Assembly (NCBI GenBank): GCA_947561715.1
Contig: OX387205.1
Span: forward strand, 15,257,001 to 15,321,000
Origin: Ascidia mentula
Lineage: Eukaryota; Chordata; Ascidiacea; Phlebobranchia; Ascidiidae
Reading direction: 5' to 3'
DNA: 64,000 bases
Below the pieces are notes generated by a model that did no database searches, had not been told where the DNA came from, and saw only the letters and a program-made list of their open reading frames with translations. Made by a program: the position numbers and the translations under genes. This document shows, piece after piece, positions 1 to 10,055 of this stretch; the stretch's first letter is position 1, and every line of letters begins with the position of its first letter.

Positions 1-138
1 CTAAACTAAAACAGTGAAATACCCAAACAAAAAAACAATTTTTATTTTTTTAAAAACTGTTCTTCTAGCGTAAAGTTTCCAGGTTTAAAAAAACAACAAC
101 ATTAAAACCTAAAATTTGAAATATTTAAATAAACTTAC

Positions 139-680
139 ACAATTCCAGATTTGAAATATCCTTTAAACATTTCTGATTCATTGCCTTGTGTTTCACGGTA
201 TTGGACCGGGTCACCTCCCAAATAGTCGTCTAGTTGAGTTGTAAGCATCGCAGCAGCACCTAATTAATTAAAATTTCATGTTTTAGCGGAAAACAGAAAC
301 TTCCATAATTGAACAGGTTTTGTTCCAAACCTTGTTCATCCTGGCTTGAATTGTTCCCAAGCCAAAAGTGGAGGTTGAACGAAAATCCAGAACCAACTTT
401 CTTGGACTAAAATGAATTGAAATGAATGAATCCTGACAAAAAAAATATTTATCACATTAATTTACCTGCAAGATGATGTATGCATCCCCAGCGAAAAAAC
501 TTCCATATGATTTCTTTGGAATGGGAACAACTTCCATGTTCTGAAAACGGTAAAAGGTTTTGCAAAAAGAACACTAAAAATTTTACATCCATGTAAAATA
601 GATACCTCAATTCTCCATATTTGTAGACCTTCAGCTTTACCAGCTTTATCAAATTCAGGGTGGAATATTTGCTGGGCCAT
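139..680 (-). CDS. Gelsolin/villin-family actin-severing protein, N-terminal part (runs off the left edge)
   Basis: Four coding exons on the minus strand: 606-680, 466-540, 331-406 and 139-259, joined by GT-AG introns in phases 0, 0 and 1. They encode about 115 residues starting at the ATG at 680-678. The protein opens with a gelsolin-type [19 protein letters not shown] stretch, then [26 protein letters not shown] and [15 protein letters not shown], which are hallmark strings of gelsolin repeat G1. Family members bind, sever and cap actin filaments in a calcium-dependent way. The remaining repeats lie left of base 1, so gelsolin, villin and scinderin types cannot be separated here. Bases 1-138 are intron. 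There is no signal peptide at this start, so the visible form is cytoplasmic. The gene is head-to-head with ADAL. Confidence 0.9.
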
Positions 681-1359
681 CACTTTCGCTTTGCAATTAA
701 CTTATTAAACAACTCCAAAACTACAGCTAAAAAACAATGCAATTTAATCTCAACAAAAATTGTGAAGAGTGTAACGACAGTCCTGTTTAACCGCAACCAC
801 CTGACTTGCCAGGGTACAAATGCAAGAAATGGTTGCTGGGATTGCACACGTGCCGCACGAACGAAAAAGGCAAATGTAAACAATACGTCATAATCGGTTT
901 CGTATCTGGAGCGCCACCTTCGGGTAAGAACGAAACGGCAAAAACAACTAATTTGGGGGGTAACAAAGATTTGCTCAAGAATGACGACTCAATTTACCTT
1001 TTAGGGAAAGGTTTTTTTTTTTTTTTTAAGTATTTCACGAGCAACATGTCTAATCTAAAATGGCCGAAGGCAAGAAATCATCATGGTATTCCACGGGTTT
1101 TAAAGTAATAGAGTTCTAGTTGCTTAGCGTTATGCACTTCAGTAAACCCAGCAGCAAAATGTGTAAAATATAGCAATTCAGAATCAAATTTTCTTCACAA
1201 ATTATATTTTACGGTCGAAGTAACACAAGTCAGTTGCGTAAAATCATTCAGCCATGGTGAAACGTCATCATATAAACATTAGGTGCGTGTGGGGTGTGGG
1301 TATTTTGAAGGCGATCTTGTTAATAGTAATAATTTGAGGTTAAGTAATTTCAGTAGAAT
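681..1359. promoter_or_regulatory. Divergent intergenic region between the gelsolin-like gene and ADAL
   Basis: About 680 bp separate two divergent starts, so both promoters should lie here. I see a T run near 1014-1027 and no convincing coding exon; the open frames inside lack splice sites or recognisable protein. A strong acceptor (TTTCAG ending at 1353) sits 6 nt before the ADAL ATG and could be a spliced-leader acceptor or the end of a 5' UTR intron. Confidence 0.5.
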
Positions 1360-2406
1360 ATGGAAGTTGATTTAAATTTTTGCAAAAAACTTCCTAAAGT
1401 TGAACTTCACGCTCATCTTGGAGGTTCACTGAGTGGCAAAACTCTTCAGAAGTTGCTTGTAAATAAAAAAGTGTTGAATAAAGATGCCGCAGAAGTTATG
1501 ATTGGAAAAGAAGATAAACGGACAATGGCAGAATGCTTTGAAATGTTTCGTTTGTTGCACGAAATTGTTGATGATGCAGAAACTATAAAGCAAGTCACAA
1601 AAGATGTAATTCATGATTTTGCTGCTGACGGAGTTTTGTATTTAGAGCTCAGAAGTACACCACGTGATAATCATTCAACGGGTTTGATGAAAAGATCTTA
1701 CATCGAAAGTGTGCTGGCAGGTATCAAAGAATATGAATATGAAAACTTGCATCAAAAGAACCCAATTGTTGTTAAGCTTTTACCTTCATTTGATCGCGGA
1801 CAAAATGTTAAAAATTGTTTTGAAACATTGAAACTGGCTGAAGAGTTCAAGTTATCCACAGAAAAAATAGTTGGCATTGACTTTAGCGGAAATCCTCATA
1901 AAGGAAATGTTGAAGATTTTCTTGCTCCTTTGCAGCTGGCAAGAAAATCTGGATTTAAACTTAGTATTCATGCAGCAGAGGTACCAGGTTGTTTAAAGGA
2001 CAATTTAAAGCTGATGGCAGCCCTACCTGACAGGATTGGACATGGGACTTATATTGAAGAAGATAAAAGTTTTGTGGAATATGTTTTTGAAAATCAAATC
2101 CCACTGGAAATTTGTATGTCCTCCAACATCAAGACTCAAACAAGCCCAGCTGATCATTGCAAACATCATCTTACAACTTGGAGTAAATGGCAACATCCTT
2201 GTTTAATAAGCACTGATGATAAGGGAATATTTTCTACAAGCCTATCACAGGAATACATGCTTGCTGCATCTGCCTTGAAGTACTCCCAACCTCAACTATT
2301 TGAGCTTGCGTGTGAATCCGTTGAACATGTGTTTGCTGATAAAAACACAAAGCAATCATTACGTCAAACATTTCATGAAGCAAAACATTCTTTACTCCAA
2401 TATTAA
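1360..2406 (+). CDS. ADAL: Adenosine deaminase-like protein (N6-methyl-AMP deaminase)
   Basis: Uninterrupted 348-residue frame, close to the 350-odd residues of vertebrate ADAL. It has the zinc-hydrolase signature of the adenosine/AMP deaminase superfamily: HAHLGGS at residues 17-23 (zinc ligands H17 and H19), SIHAAEVPG with zinc ligand H204 and catalytic E207, RIGHGT with H228, and LISTDDKG with D286/D287. ADAL enzymes hydrolyse N6-methyl-AMP to IMP in the cytosol and so clear modified nucleotides from RNA turnover. The coding region has no intron, unlike its neighbours. A splice acceptor just before the ATG suggests a 5' UTR intron or trans-splicing. GORAB begins only 175 bp after the stop. 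Confidence 0.95.
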   Translation: MEVDLNFCKKLPKVELHAHLGGSLSGKTLQKLLVNKKVLNKDAAEVMIGKEDKRTMAECFEMFRLLHEIVDDAETIKQVTKDVIHDFAADGVLYLELRSTPRDNHSTGLMKRSYIESVLAGIKEYEYENLHQKNPIVVKLLPSFDRGQNVKNCFETLKLAEEFKLSTEKIVGIDFSGNPHKGNVEDFLAPLQLARKSGFKLSIHAAEVPGCLKDNLKLMAALPDRIGHGTYIEEDKSFVEYVFENQIPLEICMSSNIKTQTSPADHCKHHLTTWSKWQHPCLISTDDKGIFSTSLSQEYMLAASALKYSQPQLFELACESVEHVFADKNTKQSLRQTFHEAKHSLLQY

Positions 2407-2581
2407 TCATTCTGCAACTTGGTTTTCCAATCACATCTCTTGAAACAAATTTTAACTCAAAATTCTGCTTTCCACTTAAACCTCGTGGGCTTGACATAAC
2501 AACTATAATGAGATTTCGTTTTTAGTTCTTTTAACAAGTTCATTTTATTATGTTTGAAGGTGCTAGGTTCAATGTAAAAGC
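2407..2581 (+). promoter_or_regulatory. Short ADAL-GORAB spacer with candidate trans-splice acceptor
   Basis: The 175-bp gap contains no AATAAA or ATTAAA for ADAL but has a pyrimidine-rich acceptor (TTTCGTTTTTAG, ending about 2525) ahead of the GORAB start. This is the layout expected of a tunicate operon pair, in which GORAB would be separated from ADAL by spliced-leader addition. It is an inference from spacing and signals only. Confidence 0.35.
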
Positions 2582-3841
2582 ATGGCAGACTGGGTTGGGT
2601 TTACAGATGCAGATTTGGAGAGAATGAAAAATGGCTCACCCCAGAAGAAACTAAAACAACCAAGAATGGAAAATAAAACTGTTCAAAGAAAAGCTTCAAA
2701 ATCTGGCAGCAGCATTAAACGATCATCTCAGAAGGTACTTTTTCATTGCTGTAAAAAGTATTTAGTGCAAATACTGTTATTTTCACAGGTTAAACAAGAA
2801 GTGACAGCAAAACCAACAGATTGTGGAAATCTTAGTGGTGCTTTGCTGTTACAACCCGCAAAAAATAAAAATGAAGAAAAAAAAATAGAAGAAAAAACAA
2901 CAGCGGAGTCAAAACCTATAGAAGACAAACAAGTTTCCATTGTGCCAGAAAAAAATATTTTGCTCGAGGATGAAGAGATTCGAGAGTAAGTTTTCCACAA
3001 AAATAAACGACAAATAAATTAATTATTATTTGCTTCAGGAAAGAAAAGCTTAAACTGGAGGAAGTTCATTTGAGGCAAAAACAAATGGAAGAAAAAAACA
3101 GAAAAAAGAAAGCGTTGCTTGCTAAAGAAATTGCAGAAAGGTGAAATAAATTGACAAATCAAGTGCTGTGAAAATATTTATCATTCTCATACATAGAAAG
3201 AAGAAAGCTTTTGCTGAATCTCACAAACTTATAAAGATCCAAGATGAATTGGGGAAACTTGATCAAATGTTAAATATCGATGTTTCTATTCTTCGAGACA
3301 AAATAGAAGAAGCGTGTTTCGATTTTGCGAACGCCCAGTAAGTTGCTGAAAAATGTTCATATATCTTTTGTGCACAAGTTTCGATGAATAATCTATGTTT
3401 CAGGAAGCGTTTTGTGAAAGCTGAGGCTGAGTATGTGGAATCTAAAATGGATCTTCACAGAAAAACAATGAAGAAAGAAGACCTGACCGAACATTTGTAC
3501 CACATGATCCAAGCTAATGAGGAACGGAAAGTTAGTACAGACCTCTGAAATTTACTGAAAAGAGATATATTGCTTTTACTTGGCATTAGCTGAAAATTAT
3601 CAAAATTTGTTGTTTAAAGGCAAAGAAGCTTGAAGACTTGATGTGCAAGCTTGACGTGGAGGAAAGTTTTCTTGAGAAATTGGATCAAGTGGAAGCAAAT
3701 GAATCTGCAACTGCGAAAAATGATGATAAAGTGACTGTTGCCAAGCAACCGGAGGAAGATTGCAATCCATCATCGGAGCAAGATCCAGTTAAAATGAAAC
3801 TCGATGAAAACTCAGAAAGTTTACATGGAGCAAACGCCTGA
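2582..3841 (+). CDS. GORAB: GORAB, RAB6-interacting golgin
   Basis: Six exons: 2582-2734, 2789-2985, 3039-3140, 3197-3337, 3404-3530 and 3620-3841, giving 313 residues. The start MADWVGFTDADLERMK matches the GFSEEELRR-type opening of vertebrate GORAB. The central and C-terminal part (from about residue 117) is a long charged coiled coil containing MEEKNRKKKALLAKEIAER and KRFVKAEAEYVESKMD, which align closely with the conserved golgin region. GORAB is a trans-Golgi scaffold that binds RAB6 and SCYL1 and supports COPI recycling. Intron 1 is only 54 nt, is a multiple of three and has no in-frame stop, so a retained form would add 18 residues. A candidate polyadenylation signal (AATAAA) is at about 3940. 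It converges with calnexin. Confidence 0.93.
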
Positions 3842-4728
3842 GTGCCTTCCAAGCCTGCTGCTTTCTAGACTGTTCACAATTCATATTCTGCACTTACTCC
3901 GGAGGCTGCTGTGCTATTTTTATATTTATCACCTGATCCAATAAAAATATTTATTGCCGTAGGATGCAATATTTTGACCTGGACCAACTGTCTGAAAGGT
4001 AAATCCAAAAAAAACATTTTATCCACCACAAATGGTTCCAGTTTATTTCAAACAAGCATGAACAATACAATGTTTAGCAACATTTATCGAAAGTGAAGAA
4101 TTAAGAGCAGCAAACACAAGAACGTTGGAAAACTTTGATTCAGTTTGATTTTAAACGGCAACTCCCAAATCACTGCAGTTAAGTCAGATATTTAACATTT
4201 GGCCAAAACTTACTTGCATAGTGCACAATAACTGCAGTAGAGTCCCTATGATCTGTGTAATGAGGCTGCTGTCAAAACCCCAGCTAAACAACTCTACAAC
4301 ATCCATAACAACATAACCTATCTATAAATTTCTAACAAATTAAAATTCATGTGTCTCTAAATTTGCAAACAGACTGATATGTGGTTTCACAACAATTTAT
4401 AAAACAAGTTACCAGGCCACAGTGCCCGTCAGACCTGGGGTGGGATTAGGTTATTTTCATGAAGTTCAAAATCTTTTCAATCTTGAACTCTTGGCTTTCG
4501 TTTTCTGGGAGATCTTCTGCAAAATGATCACAGTTTTAGTGACATCATCATCGTCAACACAACTTCAGCTTAGGTGCAGCTACACCTACAGTATTCCATT
4601 GTGCCATACTCTAATCATAAGCTTTTCGTATTAAATACTAGTGTATTTTAAACGTAACATTGGTAAATTCACACAATTCCAATTATTTTTGATCATGTAA
4701 AGTTTGTTTTGTCGCAAGTTAAATTCCA
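3842..4728. other. Convergent 3' flanks of GORAB and calnexin
   Basis: The GORAB polyadenylation signal lies near 3940. The rest is AT-rich with no recognisable gene; the open frames inside show no protein homology I can name. It presumably holds the calnexin 3' UTR on the minus strand. Confidence 0.5.
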
Positions 4729-7700
4729 TCACAACCTGACAAGTCCCCCGTCTTCTTCTTCTGTTGGTTCTTCCTTCTCGAGATCTGCTTTAGTGACGGA
4801 TTTTCCTTCACCATCCCCTTCCTCGTCATCCTCTTCTCCTTGTGACCCCTCTTCTCCTTGCGATCCCTCTTCTCCTTGCGACCCCTCTTCACCTTGAGAT
4901 TCATTTTCATCTTTTTGTGAGCCCTCCTCATTTTCCTGTCAACAAACAGCAAAATATCATACATGTAAACAATAAATTATATCGTTAAATTCAAATAAAT
5001 AAACCAGACCACAAACAATAACAATATTCTACATAGCTAACGACAGTTAACTAACAAGGTCTTTTCCAACAACATCTCCGTTGACTTGTTACCTGAATAA
5101 AAGCAGTTAAGTTTAAGTTTCACCTTTTTTTCATCTTCAGACTCGTGAGGATCGTCAGGCGTTGGCTCATCCGTTTTTTTTGGATCATCCTTTTTACCTC
5201 CACTAATAAACAGATGTTGCATTGGAGAAAGTACGAGATAATTAAACAAAATCGTGTTGTTACCTGCAGCAGAATGTAAAGAGAAGGACAACAGGTAATC
5301 CGACAACAAGAACATAGATTATCCACAACCATGGCCGTTCTTCAGTAGCTGTTAGCAAGCTTTGTAAAAATCCAGGCTAAAATATTAGAAGTTTGTTGTT
5401 AAAAGAAGTCAATGTATAGTAATAAGCAAAATGTGGTTTAGGATAAGTTTTTTTCCTTTCTACCATATCCCCCCCCTCCCCTTCTCACCCCCTCCCCCTC
5501 TCACCTAACCAACACCCAATCTCCTAACTAACAACCCCCACACTCTATAACAACATGCAAATAAAACCTTGGTTTTGTTTCTTCTCTTCTTATTTTTCTG
5601 CATTTAAAACCAACATTACTTTTAAGTCCTTACACCTTTCTACGTCATGCAAACACCTTTTTCCTTCGTTTCAATTTTCTGTTTCTTTCGTTCTCTTGTT
5701 GTTTCAAGATTCTCTGAACATGCTGAGCAGTCAGGAATTTATGTAGCATGTACTCAAATGGCATGTACTTGTATGACATGCACTCATATGGCATGTACTT
5801 GTATGACATGTACTCAAATGGCATGTAAATGTGACATATGAGAGATTCGCACATTTTAGGAGGGGCATAATATGGAAATTGACTTAAGGTGGGGGTTTTG
5901 GGAAAGGTTTGTAAACTCGTCGTGAAGACTTTTAGAGGAACCTTAAAGGAAACCTCACCTCATTTACAGCTTGCACTTCTTTCTTAAGCTTCCATGTTTT
6001 TTCAGCATAATCATCGGCTACATGTTTTTCTGAAGTAATTATGATGTTGTCGAACAAAATATCTTCACTCATCGACCAAAGTTCAAACCCAACAGCTCCC
6101 TTTAAACATTACAAGTTTGAATACAAACATGTCAAAAAACAATTCACAATTCTATTAAAAACTGAAGAAAAGCAAATATTTTTACAATTGTTTGATAACA
6201 TTCCAACCAAAGATAATCATGTCGATAATATTTAAAACAACATTTTTCTATGTCTACATACAAAAAAAGGAAAACTCACAATGGGACTCATTTTGAAAGG
6301 TTCAAGGTCTTCAAAGAAGTTTGGGTTCGGAATCATTCGTGGTTTCCATATTCCCTTGTAATTGGGATTATTGATCATCGGTGGTCTCCATTTTCCTTTG
6401 TAAGCAGGATTTGCAATCATCGGGGGCTCCCAAGTGCCACAGCCAGGACCATCTTTACACTTGGGATTGTCAACCTACATAAAAAACAATCAATTAATTA
6501 ACAACCTCTTGCTTTGTTCCAGCATAAAATAACATGCTATAACAGAGAAATGAAGTAAAAAAACATGCTGTTCAAAAAACAACAACACAAACTGGCAATA
6601 CTATTTTAAAAGTGAGCCCTGTACAACAGCAATCAAGCTATACACAAACACCACAACCACGGTTTATGCAGGAAGCATGTTTCCCACCACCCACTTTACA
6701 TGTTATTTCACATTACTTTACAAGTACATTGGTATGTTTTAACAAGGACAGCGTCTTGTGGTTTTACAGCCGATTTCCTGGTTTTATTTTAGTTAATTTC
6801 AAAAAAGACAATTTGTATTTAAAAAGTTTAAAACATTTGTTCATCGATGTTAAGAAGAGGCCAATGCTGTGGTTTTAACATCATGAACTAGAACACACCT
6901 TGGGAGCTTCCCACTCTCCATCCATCTCATCATCCCAATCTTCCGGTTTAGCTGCATCCGGATCATCCACATAAAGAGGTTCATCTTCCATCCAACCATC
7001 TGGCATCTCTGCATCCGGATCAGCGATCTTAGCGGGAGCATCTTCATCCCTGAAATTAACTTTCTTTAGCGAATGATGAATAAACCTTTGACACAGATAG
7101 GCTTGAAAACAGAAAGAGCAACTACGCAGTCACCAATGATATGCAAGACTTCGCAGGATTTTGTTCAAGTAAAACTAACTTCCAGGTGACCATAGACAGT
7201 TTCTCACCAATCATCCGGTTTGGAAGAATCTGGGTCTGGGATTTTCTCTCGTTCATCCCAGTCCTCGGGTTTTTTATCATCTTCATCTTCAATTTCCTTT
7301 GGAGGATTTACCGGAGGACTGAAAGCAAAATAATTACAACTTGTGTTTCTTCATAGCTAAGTAAATCAAACAGTAACAAAACAGGTTCTTGTAGCATTTG
7401 AAACAATTTTAGAAAAATAGGAGCGATGATTAATAGACATGTATATAGGATTCTCAGAGGTTCATACAGTAATACTATGTACTTATTAAATCAAGTTTCT
7501 GAAACCCCCACCTCATGTCAGTCAACAAGTTCCCAGAGTTAACTTCTGTGTGATCGATGTAAACCTTGAATGAATTATCTGGATTTAAAACCAGCGTATA
7601 AAGGTGAGTTGCTTTGTCTGTGTAGTACGATTTAATGTCAACTGTCGGCTTCTTGGCATGTTTTTCCTCAAATTTGCCTGTTTTAGGGTTTTTGTGTTGG

Positions 7701-8719
7701 AAGATAAAATGCAGCTGAAATGACAAAAATAGTAATTTAGTATGAATAAATTATACTTTAGTTTTTAAATTGACTTATGCAGAAAATTCTAAAACAAAAG
7801 CTAGAAAAGTTACCTTATAGTCTTCACCACATTTGTCCGGTCCAAACATGATTGTGTATGAGGTTTTATCCTGGAATTGTTCCTGTAATAAATTTGTTAA
7901 ACTTTCACATAATCAAATCCTATTCCTCATGACAGCAATTGTTAAAATCTTAATTTTCCTCTTTAAAAATCTATTGAAATATTTACGTAATGATTAAACT
8001 ATAAATTCCGAAAAACAAACCATAAAAAATAACTTACAAGATTGAGATCGTCAGTTTTTGTAAGTAGTTTCATGTAAGCACCCCCGCACTCGATTCCCGT
8101 CTGGAAATTTACTTCATATTGAAAAATAAATGGTTTGTCATCAAAAATAAACGGTTTGTCCAATGAAGTGGAAATGGCATGATGCCTGTAAGAAAACAAA
8201 ACTTTAACCAAAAACCTTCAAAGGGAAGGAGTGCAAGAGTAGCAATGGATCTCAGAGACACTTCACATTGGTATAACCTGGCTTTGCTTTTTAAAACCAT
8301 TCCCAGATCGCCACCCAGAGCATTCTCCTGGGCTTTTTCGATCTTCCATTTTCCGTCATACTTTGCTATCTCCGAATCAACTCCATCTTTTGTTGCTTTT
8401 GACAAAATCCAACTAAAATGAAATTAAGAAATTATGTAAATGTAAGATAATTAATTGATGCTTGAGCAGTAAACCCCATGTGATGGTTTTTACCTCTCCA
8501 TGGCGTCATCCGCATCAAATGGTTCTTGCATATAAACATCTCCCTTTGCCACTGGGGTGGAATAACTTGGAATCTAACGGAACAAATAAATATATTTTGA
8601 TTTCTATCTAATATATTTCGACTCGTAGCAAACTATTTGAAACATACCGGTTTTTCATTTTCTTCTGCACAGCACAGGCCAAAAACAAACACAGTTAGTA
8701 AAAATACACCAACTTTCAT
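4729..8719 (-). CDS. CANX: Calnexin (ER lectin chaperone)
   Basis: Thirteen exons in minus-strand order: 8648-8719, 8494-8573, 8278-8412, 8038-8185, 7814-7882, 7512-7714, 7208-7318, 6899-7049, 6280-6474, 5959-6099, 5264-5376, 5124-5202 and 4729-4935, giving 567 residues. A signal peptide ([18 protein letters not shown]) is followed by the globular lectin domain, including [11 protein letters not shown] and [10 protein letters not shown]. The proline-rich P-domain has KPEDWDE-type repeats and the second set [18 protein letters not shown] single transmembrane helix (about residues 450-470) precedes an acidic cytosolic tail. Calnexin binds monoglucosylated glycoproteins during folding. The tail has an in-frame 18-nt repeat (GEEGSQ) and ends GGLVRL, without the basic RKPRRE-type end of mammalian calnexin. 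Confidence 0.96.
4831..4902. repeat. CANX: 18-bp tandem repeat in the calnexin tail exon, four units
   Basis: Four 18-bp units lie in frame in the last calnexin exon and encode repeated GEEGSQ. The repeat lengthens the acidic cytosolic tail in multiples of six residues, so length polymorphism is likely. Confidence 0.85.
5469..5498 (-). other. Potential G-quadruplex tract in calnexin intron 11
   Basis: On the transcribed (minus) strand four G runs of 5, 5, 4 and 8 are separated by 1, 6 and 1 nt. This fits the G3+ N1-7 quadruplex pattern. It lies about 90 nt upstream of the acceptor of the transmembrane exon (5264-5376). Confidence 0.6.
5748..5835. repeat. 15-bp tandem repeat with 30-bp higher-order period
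   Basis: Six units start ATGTACTC, ATGTACTT or a close variant. Units 1, 3 and 5 share one form and units 2 and 4 another, so the true period is 30 bp. The array lies in a calnexin intron and has no coding role. Confidence 0.8.
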
Positions 8720-9640
8720 TATTTTACAAATTTACAATCCTACAAATTTAATTTAAAAATACCTGTTGAAATAGCCTTCAATTAGCCATAGCAATATAAA
8801 GTAATTGCGAACATGACATTTATCACAAAGCCACAGCCTAATTTTAGTTGCGTTGAAAACTTGAAAGTACCAACCAGCAGTAGCACCATTTAAAAAGCAT
8901 GGTTTATAACGACGTACTGATATTATCAAGTAATCTACTATTTACTTCTGTTTACTTCGTTAAGATCTAAACATACATTCCACTAGGTAAAAAAAACATA
9001 GAAAAACAAACACAACAGCAATTTCAATTCTACCAGAACATTCGCTGCTCCATAGCAAAATCCTCAACACCGCCGCCATGCACGAAACTGCGCGTGGTCG
9101 CCTCTGAATGGACGGAACTGTTCATGCGTGACCATACTGCTTGGGTTTTAAAAAGGATGGAATCATAGAATAATAAAAACTCTGCCGATTTTTGTACTGT
9201 AATTGAGCTGAAATTCAGGAACAACCAAATATAAATTTAACTGTATCGCAAATTTTATTTTAATTAAAATTACATAAAGAACTTATGTTTGTAAATACGT
9301 TTGTCCTTTCAATTACAATCGTTTGTCATCACGCAATGAGCTATGCCGACAACCACGACGTTAATAAACAATAGCTTTTGTTAGTTGAAATGAAATCAAT
9401 ATCGAATAAACTTTAGTGCAAATTTTATTTGTTTATTTCAGCAGAGCCAATCTTCGAAAATAAATTATTCGTATTTTATTTTGTGAACCAAATTCAACTA
9501 ATCAATAATTTAAATAATTATACGTAAATTGCTTAAATAATTTACGTAAAAATAAGTAGTAAAAACATGTGTTGCAAATTTCACGTACCAGGAATTCCCC
9601 CAAATCGAAAACTTGGCCCACATTGTTGTAACTTGTCAAA
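8720..9640. promoter_or_regulatory. Divergent promoter region between calnexin and TIMM9
   Basis: About 920 bp of AT-rich sequence between head-to-head genes. No coding exon is recognisable. The only motif I can argue for is the ER-stress-like element at 9093-9111. Confidence 0.5.
9093..9111 (-). promoter_or_regulatory. Near-consensus ER stress response element upstream of calnexin
   Basis: On the calnexin strand the sequence reads CCATT, nine bases, then CCACG. The ERSE consensus bound by NF-Y plus ATF6/XBP1 is CCAAT-N9-CCACG, so spacing and the CCACG half are exact and the CCAAT half has one mismatch. It lies 374 bp upstream of the calnexin ATG. Function is inferred from family knowledge; one mismatch in the NF-Y box is a real weakness. 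Confidence 0.4.
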
Positions 9641-9913
9641 ATGTCTTTGCCGGGATTTGGTCAATCGGCCCAAGCCGACCAAATTCGTCAGTTTAAAGAA
9701 TTTCTTCAATCATACAACAAAATTACGGAAGAATGTTTTGCGGACTGTGTCAACGACTTCACATCGCGGAAAGTTTCATCCAAAGAAAGCGAGTGTTCGA
9801 CGTTTTGTCTTCAAAAATATCTCAAGGCTTCGGCTAGAATATCGCAAAGGTTCCAGGAACATTTGCAACAAAGCACTAACTTGCAACCACAAACGGGAGT
9901 GATCAACCCTTGA
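9641..9913 (+). CDS. TIMM9: Mitochondrial import inner membrane chaperone Tim9
   Basis: Single-exon frame of 90 residues, the usual length for small TIMs. The twin CX3C motifs are CFADC and CSTFC, separated by 16 residues; they form the two intramolecular disulfides of the intermembrane-space chaperone. The flanking helices IRQFKEFLQSYNKITE and LQKYLKASARISQRF match Tim9 rather than Tim10 or Tim13. Tim9 assembles with Tim10 into a hexamer that escorts hydrophobic carrier precursors to TIM22. It starts at the ATG 9641; an overlapping longer frame from 9567 is a shadow. EARS2, also mitochondrial, follows 142 bp later on the same strand. Confidence 0.95.
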   Translation: MSLPGFGQSAQADQIRQFKEFLQSYNKITEECFADCVNDFTSRKVSSKESECSTFCLQKYLKASARISQRFQEHLQQSTNLQPQTGVINP

Positions 9914-10055
9914 ACAATTACAATACCATAAACTTTTTGAAGTGCTGTTGACCTTTAAATTTGCTGTTTCAACTTGGAATATTCGGAAATGTGTTTTATT
10001 GTCGCTGTTCATTAAAATTTAAACAAATTGTGTTCACTTTTTTCCGCAGCATGAA
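9914..10055 (+). promoter_or_regulatory. TIMM9-EARS2 intercistronic region with trans-splice-like acceptor
   Basis: An ATTAAA near 10011 could serve as the TIMM9 polyadenylation signal. A pyrimidine-rich acceptor (TTTTTTCCGCAG) ends at 10049, immediately before a two-codon upstream frame (ATG AAA TGA at 10051-10059) whose stop overlaps the EARS2 ATG at 10056. Spacing and signals suit an operon resolved by spliced-leader trans-splicing. Confidence 0.45.

Noticed and set aside
806..1108. 100-codon frame between gelsolin and ADAL
   Set aside because: Contains a poly-Phe run from the T tract and overlaps three other frames; no homology.
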